A stretch of DNA of 64,000 bases from an uncultured bacterium (GCA_937951485.1 CALEDJ010000031.1:53337-117336), one strand, 5' to 3'; numbered from the stretch's first letter, positions 26,589 through 36,077 are shown. Translations and numbers: made by a program. The notes: generated by a model not told the origin, from the sequence alone.

Positions 26589-27950
26589 ATGGCGAAGTTG
26601 AAGACCGTTTATGTGTGCCAGCAGTGCGGCGCAAGCAGTCCGCGTTGGGCGGGGAAATGTCCGGCATGCGATGAATGGAACGCGCTGGTTGAGGAAGTGG
26701 TGGAAGAGCAGGGGCCGCATGCGCGCGAATCGGTTGCGCCGAATACCACTCCCCTGCCCTTGACGGACGCATCCGTCGCCCCGCCACTTCGCCGGGGCAG
26801 CGGCATGCAGGAAACCGACCGCGTGTTGGGCGGGGGGATCGTTCCGGGTTCTCTGACGCTTATCGGCGGGGACCCCGGCATCGGCAAGTCCACCCTGATG
26901 CTGCAAATTTCCCATCATATCGCCCGGACGGCGGGGCGCGTACTGTATGTGTCGGGCGAGGAGTCCTTCAATCAATCGCGCATGCGCGCACAGCGCCTGA
27001 ACGCGGTCCACGAAGACCTCTTCGTGCTGACGGAAACGTCGGCCGCCGTCATCGCCAAAGAAATACGCGATGGAGACTATGCGCTGGCCGTCATTGATTC
27101 CATCCAATCCGTCTATACGCCGCGGTTGGCGTCGGTGCCGGGCAGCATCGGTCAGGTGCGCGAATGCGCCGACGAATTCATGCGTCTTGCGAAGGGATTG
27201 CAGACGCCCATCTTCCTCATAGGACATGTCACAAAGGACGGCATGATTGCCGGTCCGCGCCTTTTGGAACATCTGGTGGACACTGTTCTATACTTTGAAG
27301 GCGAAGGCCGACAGGCGTTGCGCATCCTCCGCGCGGTGAAAAACCGTTTCGGCTCGACCAACGAAATCGGTGTGTTTGAGATGCGCGACACCGGTCTGCA
27401 CGAAGTGCCCAATCCCAGCGCGCTGTTCCTGAGCGAACGGCCCGAAGGTGTGAGCGGCTCCGTGGTCATGCCGTGCATGGAAGGTACACGGCCCCTATTG
27501 GTGGAGGTGCAGGCGCTGGTGGGCGAATCCCACGCGGGGTCGCCCCGGCGAACAGTGACGGGTGTGAATCCGAACCGGGTATCGTTGTTGCTGGCGGTGC
27601 TGGAAAAGCGCGTTGGACTGCCTGTTGCGGATCGGGATGTGTTTGTGAATGTGGCCGGCGGCGTTCGACTGGATGAGCCTGCGTCGGATATGGCGGTGGC
27701 CTTGGCGCTTGTGTCGAGTTTTCGGGAACGCCCGGTCAGCGCCCGGTTGGCGGTTTTTGGCGAAATAGGACTGGCGGGCGAAGTGCGGGCGGTGGATATG
27801 GCGAGACAGCGTGTTGCGGAAACCGGCAAGTTCGGCTTTACGAGTTGTATTGTGCCGGCGGCTTGCGGACAGGACCTTGACGGCAACGGGGTGCAGGCGA
27901 TATCGGTGTCGCGGTTAACGGAAGCAATTGAAATGGCAGTGGAGAAATAG
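26589..27950 (+). CDS. radA: DNA repair protein RadA
   Basis: A 453-residue RadA (Sms), the usual length. An N-terminal Cys4 zinc finger (YVCQQCGASSPRWAGKCPACDEW) is followed by the RecA-like ATPase with Walker A GGDPGIGKSTLMLQ. The RadA-specific KNRFGSTNEIGVFEM motif comes next, and a Lon-protease-like C-terminal domain has LVEVQALV and DRDVFVNVAGGVRLDEPASD. It is a helicase-like branch migration factor in homologous recombination. ATG 26589 is taken; an in-frame GTG two codons earlier overlaps the preceding stop. disA starts one base after its stop, the same radA-disA order as in Bacillus. Confidence 0.96.
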   Translation: MAKLKTVYVCQQCGASSPRWAGKCPACDEWNALVEEVVEEQGPHARESVAPNTTPLPLTDASVAPPLRRGSGMQETDRVLGGGIVPGSLTLIGGDPGIGKSTLMLQISHHIARTAGRVLYVSGEESFNQSRMRAQRLNAVHEDLFVLTETSAAVIAKEIRDGDYALAVIDSIQSVYTPRLASVPGSIGQVRECADEFMRLAKGLQTPIFLIGHVTKDGMIAGPRLLEHLVDTVLYFEGEGRQALRILRAVKNRFGSTNEIGVFEMRDTGLHEVPNPSALFLSERPEGVSGSVVMPCMEGTRPLLVEVQALVGESHAGSPRRTVTGVNPNRVSLLLAVLEKRVGLPVADRDVFVNVAGGVRLDEPASDMAVALALVSSFRERPVSARLAVFGEIGLAGEVRAVDMARQRVAETGKFGFTSCIVPAACGQDLDGNGVQAISVSRLTEAIEMAVEK

Positions 27951-27951
27951 C

Positions 27952-29031
27952 GTGCCGAAAAAGAAACAAACCACGAATGAAGCGTTTCACGAAGCGCTGC
28001 TGATGGTCGCCCCGGGCACACCGCTGCGCGAAGGACTGTCGGCGATTCTGCAGGGCGGCACCGGCGCGTTGCTCTGCTTTGGCGAACCGGGCCGTCTGGC
28101 AAAACTGTCGGAAGGCGGGGTGAAGATGGACGCGGCCGTAACGCCACAGTTGCTCTATGAGTTGTCCAAAATGGATGGGGCGATCATACTCAATGCGAAC
28201 GGCACGCGTATTCATTACGCCAACCGGTTTTTGAAACCTGCGGCCAAGATTCCGTCCGATGAGACCGGCACACGCCACCGCACCGCCCAGCGCCTGGCTG
28301 CGCAGGCGAAATGTATGGTTATCGCCGTATCGCAGCGGCGCGCCAGTGTGACGCTGTACGTCCACGACAAGAGGCACGTACTGGATTCCGTGGCGGCGCT
28401 GGTCAACAAGGCGGTCCAGGCGATTCAGACGCTTGAAAAATACATGAGTGTGCTGAATCAGGCGATGCAGGACCTCACGACCCGCGAATTTCAGGATGTG
28501 GTAACGATCTTCGACGTGTGCCGCGCCATCCAACGCACGGAAATGGTGATCCGCATTTCCAAGGAAATTCAACCCTACCTGATGGAATTGGGTACCGAGG
28601 GCCGTCTGATCGAATTGCAGTTGAAGGAACTGGTGCTTCCTGTCAGTGAAGCGGTTCTCACAATCAAGGATTACTATCGGGATAGGCCCGGCGTCACTTA
28701 CGAATCGGTGCGCGAGAAAATCTCCCAGATACCCCAGCAGGAACTTCTTCAACTCGGCAGTATCAGCCATGCCCTGGGTTACGGGCCGAATATCCGGTCC
28801 ATAGATAATTATCTCTCACCGCGCGGATACCGGGTGCTGACGGCGACCCACCGGATTCCGCCGCAGATCATCCAGAATCTCGTGCAGCAATTCGGCAATC
28901 TGCAGCATATCCTGCGTGCGCCGACAGAGGAACTGGTCAAGGTGGACGGCGTCGGCGAGGTGCTGGCGGAGCGCATCCGGGTGAGCCTGAATCTGTTGCG
29001 CAATCAGTTGGCGCTCGATGACCGGAGATAG
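27952..29031 (+). CDS. disA: DNA integrity scanning diadenylate cyclase DisA
   Basis: A 359-residue DisA that makes c-di-AMP from two ATP and senses branched DNA. The DAC domain carries MDGAIILNANGTRIHYA and GTRHRTAQRLAAQ (the DGA and RHR motifs). A helical linker follows, and the C-terminus has helix-hairpin-helix motifs (LVKVDGVGEVLAERIRVSL) that bind DNA. The start is GTG 27952, one base after radA, with GGAG seven bases upstream. Length matches Bacillus and Thermotoga DisA. Its tight coupling to radA suggests joint control of recombination and c-di-AMP signalling. Confidence 0.96.
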   Translation: MPKKKQTTNEAFHEALLMVAPGTPLREGLSAILQGGTGALLCFGEPGRLAKLSEGGVKMDAAVTPQLLYELSKMDGAIILNANGTRIHYANRFLKPAAKIPSDETGTRHRTAQRLAAQAKCMVIAVSQRRASVTLYVHDKRHVLDSVAALVNKAVQAIQTLEKYMSVLNQAMQDLTTREFQDVVTIFDVCRAIQRTEMVIRISKEIQPYLMELGTEGRLIELQLKELVLPVSEAVLTIKDYYRDRPGVTYESVREKISQIPQQELLQLGSISHALGYGPNIRSIDNYLSPRGYRVLTATHRIPPQIIQNLVQQFGNLQHILRAPTEELVKVDGVGEVLAERIRVSLNLLRNQLALDDRR

Positions 29032-29033
29032 TC

Positions 29034-29825
29034 ATGCCGCATCTCGCAGATTGCAGGATCATGTCCAACCAGGAAATTGCCCCCGAACACTATCGTTTGA
29101 CCCTGCACGCGCCGCAGATAGCGGCGGAGTCGGCGGCTGGGCAATTCTGCATGATTGAGGTGCGGCCGGGGTATGCGCCGTTCTTGCGGCGGCCCATGTC
29201 TTTTGAGCGGATTTTCAACGATGGATTTTCCATTCTCTACCGGGTTCAGGGAGAAGGGACACGGCTGATGGCCATGATGTCTTCAGGACAAGTCCTCAAC
29301 ATTCAGGGACCGCTAGGGAAACCCTTCCCCCTGAACCCCACTTATCAACGTCACATCCTCGTGGCCGGCGGTATCGGCATTGCCCCTTTCCCGGCCTTGG
29401 GGGACGCCATTGTGCGGACATTGGGCAAGACGCCGGAGATCGTCATCGCAGCGCGCACGGAACGCCTTTTGCTCTGTGAAAAAGATTTCCGGCAGATGGG
29501 GTGTCGCGTCCATTTCGTTACCGATGACGGCAGCGCCGGAGAAAAGGGGCTCGCTTCTGACGGCTTGCTGCGCTTGAATCCGGGGCCGGACTGCGTGGTG
29601 TATGCATGCGGCCCCATGCCGATGCTGAAAGCGGTCCATGCGGTCTGCGCCGCGCGCGGCGCGGTATGCTATGCCTCTCTGGAAGCCGAGATGGCGTGCG
29701 GTGACGGCGTCTGCCTGGGATGCGTGGTGGAGTCCAATGTCGAGGTGGAATACGAACGGATGGTGCGGGTCTGCAAAGACGGTCCCATCTTCGACACCCG
29801 TATAATCCGCTGGGATGCGTACTGA
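29034..29825 (+). CDS. pyrK: Dihydroorotate dehydrogenase electron transfer subunit
   Basis: A 263-residue iron-sulfur flavoprotein of the PyrK type. The FAD domain is near the N-terminus (APFLRRPMSFERIF) and the NAD domain has HILVAGGIGIAPFPALGDA and VVYACGPMPMLKAV. The C-terminal [2Fe-2S] motif is MACGDGVCLGC followed by a fourth Cys in VRVCKDGP. It passes electrons from dihydroorotate via FMN, FeS and FAD to NAD+, paired with the class 1B PyrD encoded next. The start has CGGAG six bases upstream and is two bases after disA. The first residues of the next frame overlap, but pyrD is started downstream. Confidence 0.94.
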   Translation: MPHLADCRIMSNQEIAPEHYRLTLHAPQIAAESAAGQFCMIEVRPGYAPFLRRPMSFERIFNDGFSILYRVQGEGTRLMAMMSSGQVLNIQGPLGKPFPLNPTYQRHILVAGGIGIAPFPALGDAIVRTLGKTPEIVIAARTERLLLCEKDFRQMGCRVHFVTDDGSAGEKGLASDGLLRLNPGPDCVVYACGPMPMLKAVHAVCAARGAVCYASLEAEMACGDGVCLGCVVESNVEVEYERMVRVCKDGPIFDTRIIRWDAY

Positions 29826-29841
29826 ACAGGAGGCGGCGAAT

Positions 29842-30771
29842 ATGTCCATTTCACTGCGCGTGAATCTCGGCGGCCTGGAAATGAAAAACCCCGTCACCGT
29901 CGCCTCAGGAACTTTTGCCTATGGCGAGGAATATGACCAATATTTCGATATCAGCCAATTGGGCGCCGTCACAGTCAAGAGCCTCAGCCTGCGCCCGCGT
30001 GCGGGGAATCCCCCCCCGCGCCTCGTAGAAACCCCGGCAGGCATGCTCAACGCCATTGGCCTGCAAAACGTTGGTATTGAAGCGTATCTAAAGGATAAAC
30101 TCCCCTTCCTCCGAAAGAAAGGCTGCACCATCATCGGCAATATTTACGGCCATTCCCCGGAGGAATATGCACAACTCGCCCAACGCCTCGAGGCCGAAGG
30201 CGGCGCAGACGCCATCGAAGCCAACTTGTCCTGTCCCAACGTGCATGATGCGCGAACAGCGCGGGGATGCTCCCTGGTCGCGCAGAACCCCGAACTTGTG
30301 CGGCAATACACAGTTGCGATAAAAACCGCCACAAGATTGCCTGTTTTTGTCAAATTAAGCCCGAATGTGGTGGACATTGTGGAATCTGCCGTCGCTGCGC
30401 AAGAAGGTGGGGCAGATGCCGTGTCACTGATCAACACCTTGCTGGGAATGGGCATCAATCCGGAAACCCGCCGACCCATTCTCAGCAATATCGTGGGCGG
30501 TCTGAGCGGTCCTGCGATTCGTCCGGTCGCGGTGAAAATGGTATGGGACGTGGCAAAGCATTTGAAAATCCCCATCCTTGGCATGGGAGGCATCTGCACG
30601 GCTTCGGACGCAATGCAGTTTATTCTTGCCGGTGCGCGGGCCGTGGCGGTTGGTTCCTACGTATTCCGGGAACCTACTGCGCCCATGAAGATTGTTCAAG
30701 GGTTGGACGACTATTGCCGGCGGCACGGCGTGGCGGATATCAACCAACTCGTAGGCGCGATGGCGGTATGA
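29842..30771 (+). CDS. pyrD: Dihydroorotate dehydrogenase class 1B, catalytic subunit
   Basis: A 309-residue FMN enzyme that oxidises dihydroorotate to orotate, fourth step of UMP synthesis. ASGTFAYGEEY, the Cys-containing EANLSCPNVHDART motif (the catalytic Cys marks class 1), PVFVKLSPNV and the FMN phosphate site ILGMGGICTASDAMQFILAGARAVAVGS are seen. ATG 29842 follows GGAGG at eight bases. Eight consecutive C bases lie in the coding region near 30010. It forms a heterotetramer with PyrK. Confidence 0.96.
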   Translation: MSISLRVNLGGLEMKNPVTVASGTFAYGEEYDQYFDISQLGAVTVKSLSLRPRAGNPPPRLVETPAGMLNAIGLQNVGIEAYLKDKLPFLRKKGCTIIGNIYGHSPEEYAQLAQRLEAEGGADAIEANLSCPNVHDARTARGCSLVAQNPELVRQYTVAIKTATRLPVFVKLSPNVVDIVESAVAAQEGGADAVSLINTLLGMGINPETRRPILSNIVGGLSGPAIRPVAVKMVWDVAKHLKIPILGMGGICTASDAMQFILAGARAVAVGSYVFREPTAPMKIVQGLDDYCRRHGVADINQLVGAMAV

Positions 30772-30810
30772 CAACGCCGGAATGCCCCGGCGATTTGGAG
30801 CACCTTTGCA

Positions 30811-31497
30811 ATGGCGACTGAATTGATCGTCGGCCTGGACCTGGACAGCAAGACGGAGGCGCTCGCGGCAGTGGCGGCCTGTGGTTCGTGCCGTTGCTTC
30901 AAAATTGGTTCGCAGTTATTCACCAGATGCGGCCCGGAAATAGTGCGAGAGGTGCTCGGACTGGGCAAAGACGTTTTCCTTGACCTCAAGTTCCACGACA
31001 TTCCCAATACCGTGGCGCATGCGGCGCGCGCAGCAACGGATTTGGGCGTTGCCTTGTTCACGGTGCATGCATCGGGGGGGCGCAAAATGATCGAAGCGGC
31101 GCGTACGGCCGTGGAATCCACTCCGACGCGCATCCTGGCGGTGACGATTCTGACCAGTTTCGACGACACGGCAATCCGCGAAGAACTCGGTCTGCACGAA
31201 ACGGCGGCGGAGGCCGTGCCGCGTCTGGCGCGACTCGCGGTATCATCGGGTGCGCACGGGGTGGTGTGCTCCGCCCAGGAAATCGCGATGGTGCGCGCCG
31301 CGGTGGGGCCGGAGGCGCTGATTGTGACGCCGGGCATCCGCCCGGCATGGGCCGGGCGCGATGACCAGACCCGGGTGATGACGCCGCGCGAAGCGGCGCA
31401 AGCCGGCGCAAACGGCATTGTGGTGGTGCGCCCCATCTTGAAGCATCCGCATCCGGCGGAGGCGATCCGCCTGATCCTGGAGGAGTTGAACGCATGA
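30811..31497 (+). CDS. pyrF: Orotidine 5'-phosphate decarboxylase
   Basis: A 228-residue type 1 OMP decarboxylase that converts OMP to UMP. The N-terminal LIVGLDLDSKTEALA, the catalytic DLKFHDIPNTVAHA (the KxxD tetrad part) and the phosphate-binding VTPGIRPAWAGRDDQTRVMTPREA then GANGIVVVRPIL blocks are all present. GGAG lies ten bases before the ATG. The pyrE start overlaps its last four bases (ATGA). Confidence 0.96.
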   Translation: MATELIVGLDLDSKTEALAAVAACGSCRCFKIGSQLFTRCGPEIVREVLGLGKDVFLDLKFHDIPNTVAHAARAATDLGVALFTVHASGGRKMIEAARTAVESTPTRILAVTILTSFDDTAIREELGLHETAAEAVPRLARLAVSSGAHGVVCSAQEIAMVRAAVGPEALIVTPGIRPAWAGRDDQTRVMTPREAAQAGANGIVVVRPILKHPHPAEAIRLILEELNA

Positions 31498-32069
31498 CGC
31501 CGGATGAAGTGCTGCAATCCTTTCGCGATGCGGGTGCGCTGCTGGAGGGCCATTTTGTGTATGCCAGCGGCCGTCATGGGCGGCAATTCCTGCAGGCCGC
31601 GCGCGTATTGCAGTTTCCTGACATCACGGAGCGCCTCTGTTCGGCGCTTGCGGCGCGGTTTCAGGATGCCGCGGTGGACCTGGTTATCGGCCCCGCCACT
31701 GGCGGCATTATCCTCGCCTATGAAACCGCCCGACATCTCGGTTGCCGCGCAGCATTCACCGAAAAAGACGGCGCGGGCGGCATGGCATTGAAACGCGGAT
31801 TTTCTCTGAAACCGGGCATGCGAGTGCTTGTCGTGGAAGACATCATCACCACCGGCGGCTCCGTCGCCAAATCCATCGCGCATCTGGAAGAACGTGGCGC
31901 GGAGGTGGTCGGTATTGGCGTATTGATAGACCGCAGCGCCGGCGAAGCGCGATTTCCTGTCCGATTCGAGGCGCTGGCCACAATCGCCATGGAAAGTTGG
32001 CCGCCGGATTCCTGCGCCCTTTGCCGCGATAGCGCGCCGCTCATTGATCCGGATGAGATCATCATATAG
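31494..32069 (+). CDS. pyrE: Orotate phosphoribosyltransferase
   Basis: A 191-residue type I phosphoribosyltransferase that makes OMP from orotate and PRPP. HFVYASGRHGRQFLQAARVL is the N-terminal orotate region, DLVIGPATGGIILAYE the nearby loop, and VLVVEDIITTGGSVAKSI the PRPP-binding motif. Cys-containing SCALCRD near the end is a small variation. Its start overlaps pyrF by four bases. It closes the radA-disA-pyrKDFE run; other pyr genes (carAB, pyrB, pyrC) are not in the window. Confidence 0.95.
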   Translation: MTPDEVLQSFRDAGALLEGHFVYASGRHGRQFLQAARVLQFPDITERLCSALAARFQDAAVDLVIGPATGGIILAYETARHLGCRAAFTEKDGAGGMALKRGFSLKPGMRVLVVEDIITTGGSVAKSIAHLEERGAEVVGIGVLIDRSAGEARFPVRFEALATIAMESWPPDSCALCRDSAPLIDPDEIII

Positions 32070-32301
32070 CCGCTGCAGACCGGCATATTTTCCTCTGTAT
32101 TAATGAATTCATTCCATGTTTTTCCCGGGACATTCGCTTTTCCTTATTTGTGCCGGCGGTTGACATTGCATGCGGATAATGAGTAGCCTCAAAGGGCTGG
32201 CTGGAAATGTGACATTGTCCTTCGATAGTTGCGCCCGGTTCGCGAAATCGCAAGGACGATGCGTCGCGGTCATGAATGCCCAGAAGGAGGTAGCACCCGG
32301 C

Positions 32302-33549
32302 ATGATCGAACGCATAACAATTATTGGCGGAAACAGCGTTTACATCCCTGAATTCATCTTTTCTGCAGTAAAACGGAATTTGAACGTAAAGGAATTCGTG
32401 CTCTGCAGCAAACCGGGGCGCAAACTCGATCTCGTATCGCGGTTTTGCCAACGGTTGGCGGACCGGGCGGGATTCCCGGTCAGGATCGTCCCCTGCACGG
32501 ATATCCATGAGGCGATCAGGAACGCAAAATACATCCTGAACCATATCCGGGTCGGCGGTATGCAGGCGCGCATGCGTGACGAGATGATCCCGATCACTTT
32601 CGACATGGTCGGCGATGAGACGTTGGGGGCGGGCGGATTCGCAAACGCTATGCGTACGCTGCCCGTCGTTTTTGATTACGCCGAGATTATTGAAGAAATC
32701 AGCCCGCACGCCGTGTTCATCAACCTCACCAATCCCATGGGCGTGGTACTGGAGGGGTTGACGCGATATTCCAAACTCAATGTGGTCGGCGTCTGTGATT
32801 TGCCGGCGGTGTATAAGAAGAAGATCGCCGCCTTGCTGCTACAAGAACCGGACAACATCCGGGTGGATTATATCGGTCTGTATCACATGGGATGGATTCA
32901 GGATGTCAAAATAGATAATCGTAGCCGGATGAGTCAGTTGCTGGAGCAGTTGGAAACGCAGCCGGAAGACGAATTTGACTATGATCTGATTGAACTTTTT
33001 CGCATGATTCCCACGCGGCCCACGGGCATGTACTTTCACCGTTCGGAAGTCCTCAAAAAACAGCAATCCTGCTCGCATTTCCGCTCGGAGGAATTGTACG
33101 AGGCGGAGCGTCAGATTCTGGAAATGTACAACAATAATCATTTGAACGAGATGCCGGAATTGGTGCGGAAACGCAACGCAGTATGGTATGAAGAGACAAT
33201 CATCCCACTGATCGAGGGGCTTGAGAGCGAGCACAACCGAGAGATGGTGCTGTGTTTGCGTAATGCGGGCAGTATCCGCGATTTGCCGGAGGAAAGCAGC
33301 GTCGAGGTGCCCGCGACGGTGAGCAAACGGGGCATACGCCCCAGAAAAGTGGGCAGTCTGCCCAGTTTTCTCAAGGGAATGTTCATCGCGGCGAAGGAAA
33401 GCGATCGGCTCACGGTAGAAGCGGTGAAGCATCGTTCTTACGAGTATGCGCTCCAGGCATTGACCATCAACCCGTTTGTTCCTTCCGTGGATATTGCGCG
33501 CCGCTTTCTTGATCGTATAATAAAAGAGGACAATCTGGAACTTCACTGA
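32302..33549 (+). CDS. GH4-family glycosidase, 6-phospho-beta-glucosidase-like
   Basis: A 415-residue NAD-dependent glycosidase. The Rossmann start is IERITIIGGNSVYIPEFI. FINLTNPMGVVLEGLTRY is the NPx motif, GVCDLPAVYKKK carries the metal-ligand Cys, and YIGLYHMGWIQD the paired His. The pattern is closest to the CelF/LicH branch, where the loop reads GLCNxP and GLNHxGW. The mechanism goes through C3 oxidation with NAD+ and Mn2+. ATG 32302 has a perfect AAGGAGG 11 bases upstream; a longer frame to 32170 is not used. No PTS genes are adjacent, so the substrate may not be phosphorylated. An upstream gap of 230 bases has a TTGACA at 32160 without a matching -10. Confidence 0.88.
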   Translation: MIERITIIGGNSVYIPEFIFSAVKRNLNVKEFVLCSKPGRKLDLVSRFCQRLADRAGFPVRIVPCTDIHEAIRNAKYILNHIRVGGMQARMRDEMIPITFDMVGDETLGAGGFANAMRTLPVVFDYAEIIEEISPHAVFINLTNPMGVVLEGLTRYSKLNVVGVCDLPAVYKKKIAALLLQEPDNIRVDYIGLYHMGWIQDVKIDNRSRMSQLLEQLETQPEDEFDYDLIELFRMIPTRPTGMYFHRSEVLKKQQSCSHFRSEELYEAERQILEMYNNNHLNEMPELVRKRNAVWYEETIIPLIEGLESEHNREMVLCLRNAGSIRDLPEESSVEVPATVSKRGIRPRKVGSLPSFLKGMFIAAKESDRLTVEAVKHRSYEYALQALTINPFVPSVDIARRFLDRIIKEDNLELH

Positions 33550-33580
33550 GGATGCTTCAAGGCCTGTAAGGAAAAATGAC

Positions 33581-34915
33581 ATGAAACAGTGGTGCATTGC
33601 ATGGGCGTTTGCCGCAGTATTGGCGGGAGCGGTTGCGGGACAGACTGTCCCTGTGACGGGCGTGGAAGGCAAGACATTGAAAGACCTGGAAGGGACCTCC
33701 ACGCTGGTCACCGTGGTGTTGAAAGACAGCGGGGCGAGGGACAACAATCTTCGGGTCCTGGAAGTGCATTCCAGAGATTTGGTTGTATTGACCCAGAACA
33801 ATGAGCGCTTTTCTTATCTCTTTGAAGATATCCAGGAGGTGCACGTACAGGGCGGCAAAGTGGAGCCGCGAAGGCTGGTTTTGCCCAAGATGGCCGCGCT
33901 TCGCGCTGAAGATCAGAAAATTGTGGACCGTGCGCAGTCTCGGGCGCGCGAAGTGTACGCCGCATCGAATGACAACCAGGACCGTAAAATCCGCGCAGCG
34001 ATATTGCTGGCTTTGGAAGACGATCCGGGTGCAATTGACTATCTGCGCACGCTTGCGGAATCCAACGACGTGAAAACACAATTGGAGGCTGCACGCGCTT
34101 TGTATCTGGTGGGTGATCCCATTTCAGAAAGCATCCTTCGGGCAGGCTTGGAAAGCGGCAATCGCATCGCGCGCGCGCGCGCGGCCATGCTTGCCGGTCT
34201 GTCGGGCTATCACGAGGCAACGGACCTATTGAACGGCATGTTGCAGGACCGCGCAGCGGAATTATGTGCGCCGGCAGCCCGGGCGCTCGCCTGCCTTGAT
34301 AATAGAGCCACCATTCCCCGCCTCATTCAGTTGGTGGGTGACAGCAATATGATTAAATCCGAAGCGGCCATGTTCGCCCTGAAACGGCTTGGCGGGGAAG
34401 ACGTCATTGAGCAATTGCTGGCGCGCATGAGCGCCGCCGCACCGCAGGAACGTTTTCGGATCGCCGTGGTTCTGCATGAGATGGGCGTCGAGGACGGCCG
34501 CAAAGAGTTGGCGGCCATCTTCCGCGATGTGCCCACGTTGACGCCCGAAGCGGCGCTGATTCTGGCGCGCGACAAGGATTGGGACGCCACGCAGTTTTTG
34601 CGCGCGCGTCTGGCCCGACGCGAGAATCCCACCATGGAAAACCTGCTGTACCGGGCGCGCAATGCCGCCTCCTTGTTTCAAGGCGGCGACCCTTCCGCCA
34701 TGGCCGTGTTCCAGGAATTGTTGCGTGAGGACAACAAAGAGGTCAAATACCTGATATGCGACCTGATAATAGAGATTAACGATCGCCGCCTGCTCTCCGT
34801 ACTTCAGCCATTGCTGGAAAACGTTGACAATGACGTCGCCATCAGGGCATGCACCGCCACAATGTCCATGGCCATGCCGGAATTTCGGCAACGCCTGTTG
34901 GACGTCCGTGATTAG
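33581..34915 (+). CDS. Exported HEAT-repeat protein
   Basis: A 444-residue protein. A signal peptide (MKQWCIAWAFAAVLAGAVAG) precedes a small beta domain (TLVTVVLKDSGARDNNL ... VVLTQNNERFSYLFEDI, about residues 38-95). From about 125 to the end it is built of HEAT/PBS-lyase-type helical repeats with recurring AARALYLVGD, AARALACLDN and AMFALKRLGGED units. Such scaffolds bind other proteins; no enzyme motif is seen. AAGGA lies eight bases before the ATG. The acylphosphatase gene follows two bases after its stop. Confidence 0.8.
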   Translation: MKQWCIAWAFAAVLAGAVAGQTVPVTGVEGKTLKDLEGTSTLVTVVLKDSGARDNNLRVLEVHSRDLVVLTQNNERFSYLFEDIQEVHVQGGKVEPRRLVLPKMAALRAEDQKIVDRAQSRAREVYAASNDNQDRKIRAAILLALEDDPGAIDYLRTLAESNDVKTQLEAARALYLVGDPISESILRAGLESGNRIARARAAMLAGLSGYHEATDLLNGMLQDRAAELCAPAARALACLDNRATIPRLIQLVGDSNMIKSEAAMFALKRLGGEDVIEQLLARMSAAAPQERFRIAVVLHEMGVEDGRKELAAIFRDVPTLTPEAALILARDKDWDATQFLRARLARRENPTMENLLYRARNAASLFQGGDPSAMAVFQELLREDNKEVKYLICDLIIEINDRRLLSVLQPLLENVDNDVAIRACTATMSMAMPEFRQRLLDVRD

Positions 34916-34917
34916 AC

Positions 34918-35193
34918 ATGACGCCCAGAGTGCATGTTTTTATTGAGGGATGGGTGCAGGGTGTAGGTTTTCGCTATGCCACCCATGCACAAGCCCACGC
35001 CTTGGGATTGAGCGGATGGGTTCGAAATCTTCCCGATGGACGTGTGGAAGCGGAATTCTGCGGACCGAAAGCGATTCTGGAGCAGATGCTGGCATGGTGC
35101 AGGAAAGGTCCTCGCGGCGCATCGGTGCGAAATGTGGAAACATCGTGGGATGAAACCGACGCTCCGCCTGCATCTTTCCATATCCGATTTTAA
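34918..35193 (+). CDS. acyP: Acylphosphatase
   Basis: A 91-residue acylphosphatase that hydrolyses acyl phosphates. The two catalytic residues are seen: Arg in GVGFRYATHAQA (residue about 20) and Asn in GWVRNLPDGRVEAE (about 38). Length is standard. It starts two bases after the HEAT-repeat gene without its own strong ribosome binding site, so it is probably translationally coupled. It ends 17 bases from the convergent methyltransferase gene. Confidence 0.93.
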   Translation: MTPRVHVFIEGWVQGVGFRYATHAQAHALGLSGWVRNLPDGRVEAEFCGPKAILEQMLAWCRKGPRGASVRNVETSWDETDAPPASFHIRF

Positions 35194-35210
35194 AAAGGGA
35201 ATGTTGCTGA

Positions 35211-36077
35211 TCAAGTTCGCCTTAGCCGCCAAATCATTTCCGTGCTGTGTTCATCGAGAGGGCTTTCATCAAAATCCCCATAGACGCCTTCCACGGTGAA
35301 TCCGCATCGCCCAGCGAGATGTTCCATTTCACGCGGGCTTAACCATGCCCGGCTGAGAGAGAGTTCCCGCTCAGCGCGCACTTTTCCTCTGGCATCCACT
35401 TCCTGTATCAAGTGCCGCTCCAAAATGAGTTGCCGGAACTCATCGTATCGCGCGGCGTGATAGTGAACCAGTGTCATATTCTCTTCCTTCACCATGTATT
35501 CTCCCGCCAACTGCAGCGTATCAACCGACCCCGATGTTGCGGCGCGGGCGATTGCGGAGGGATGGGCGGCCCACATATTGAGCAGGAATATGCCATCTTC
35601 GGCCAAATGCCCACGAACACAGCGCAGGGTTCTGATTTGATCCGGTGGCGTCAGCAGATGCATGAACGTACGGTAAGGCATGACAATCAGCCGGAAGCGA
35701 TGGGAAAAAGCAAAAGTGCGCATATCGGCACGGACAAGATACAAAGAGCCGCGAAGGGGACCCACCCGCCGTTGTTTCTCGCGGCAGACATGAAGCATCG
35801 CGGCCGAAATATCCACGCCGATCACGCGGACGCCAGTCATCGCCATGGGGATGCAAATACGGCCGGTGCCGCAACCCAATTCCAACACATCGCCGCCGCA
35901 CCTCACGCCTTCCAGCACATAATACTCCGCTTCTCCAGGAAGCCCCTGGTGAATGAAGTCGTAATAAGGCGCCCATGGGTCCAATTCTGAAGCAGCCGAA
36001 ACAGCGATAGCAGACGTCGCATCGCATCCCAATCTATCCGGACTCTGTCTATTATCGGTATGGATCATTTCTGACAT
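35211..36077 (-). CDS. SAM-dependent methyltransferase, class I
   Basis: A methyltransferase of about 288 residues. SAM motif I is VLELGCGTGRICIPMA and motif II VRVIGVDISAAMLHVC. GSLYLVRADMRTFAF is motif III and FRLIVMPYRTFMHLLTPP motif IV. The C-terminal region (LERHLIQEVDARGKVRAERELSLSRAWLSPREM) is typical of small-molecule methyltransferases, but the substrate is unknown. The start is unsure: ATG 36098, 36077 and 36068 are in frame and none has a strong ribosome binding site. It stands alone, convergent with acyP. Confidence 0.8.
   Translation of the reverse strand: MSEMIHTDNRQSPDRLGCDATSAIAVSAASELDPWAPYYDFIHQGLPGEAEYYVLEGVRCGGDVLELGCGTGRICIPMAMTGVRVIGVDISAAMLHVCREKQRRVGPLRGSLYLVRADMRTFAFSHRFRLIVMPYRTFMHLLTPPDQIRTLRCVRGHLAEDGIFLLNMWAAHPSAIARAATSGSVDTLQLAGEYMVKEENMTLVHYHAARYDEFRQLILERHLIQEVDARGKVRAERELSLSRAWLSPREMEHLAGRCGFTVEGVYGDFDESPLDEHSTEMIWRLRRT

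Noticed and set aside
30711..31883. A 390-codon minus-strand frame
   Set aside because: Antisense to pyrF and pyrE, which are certain.
32160..32180. TTGACA followed by GATAAT before the GH4 gene
   Set aside because: The two boxes are only nine bases apart, too close for a sigma70 promoter.
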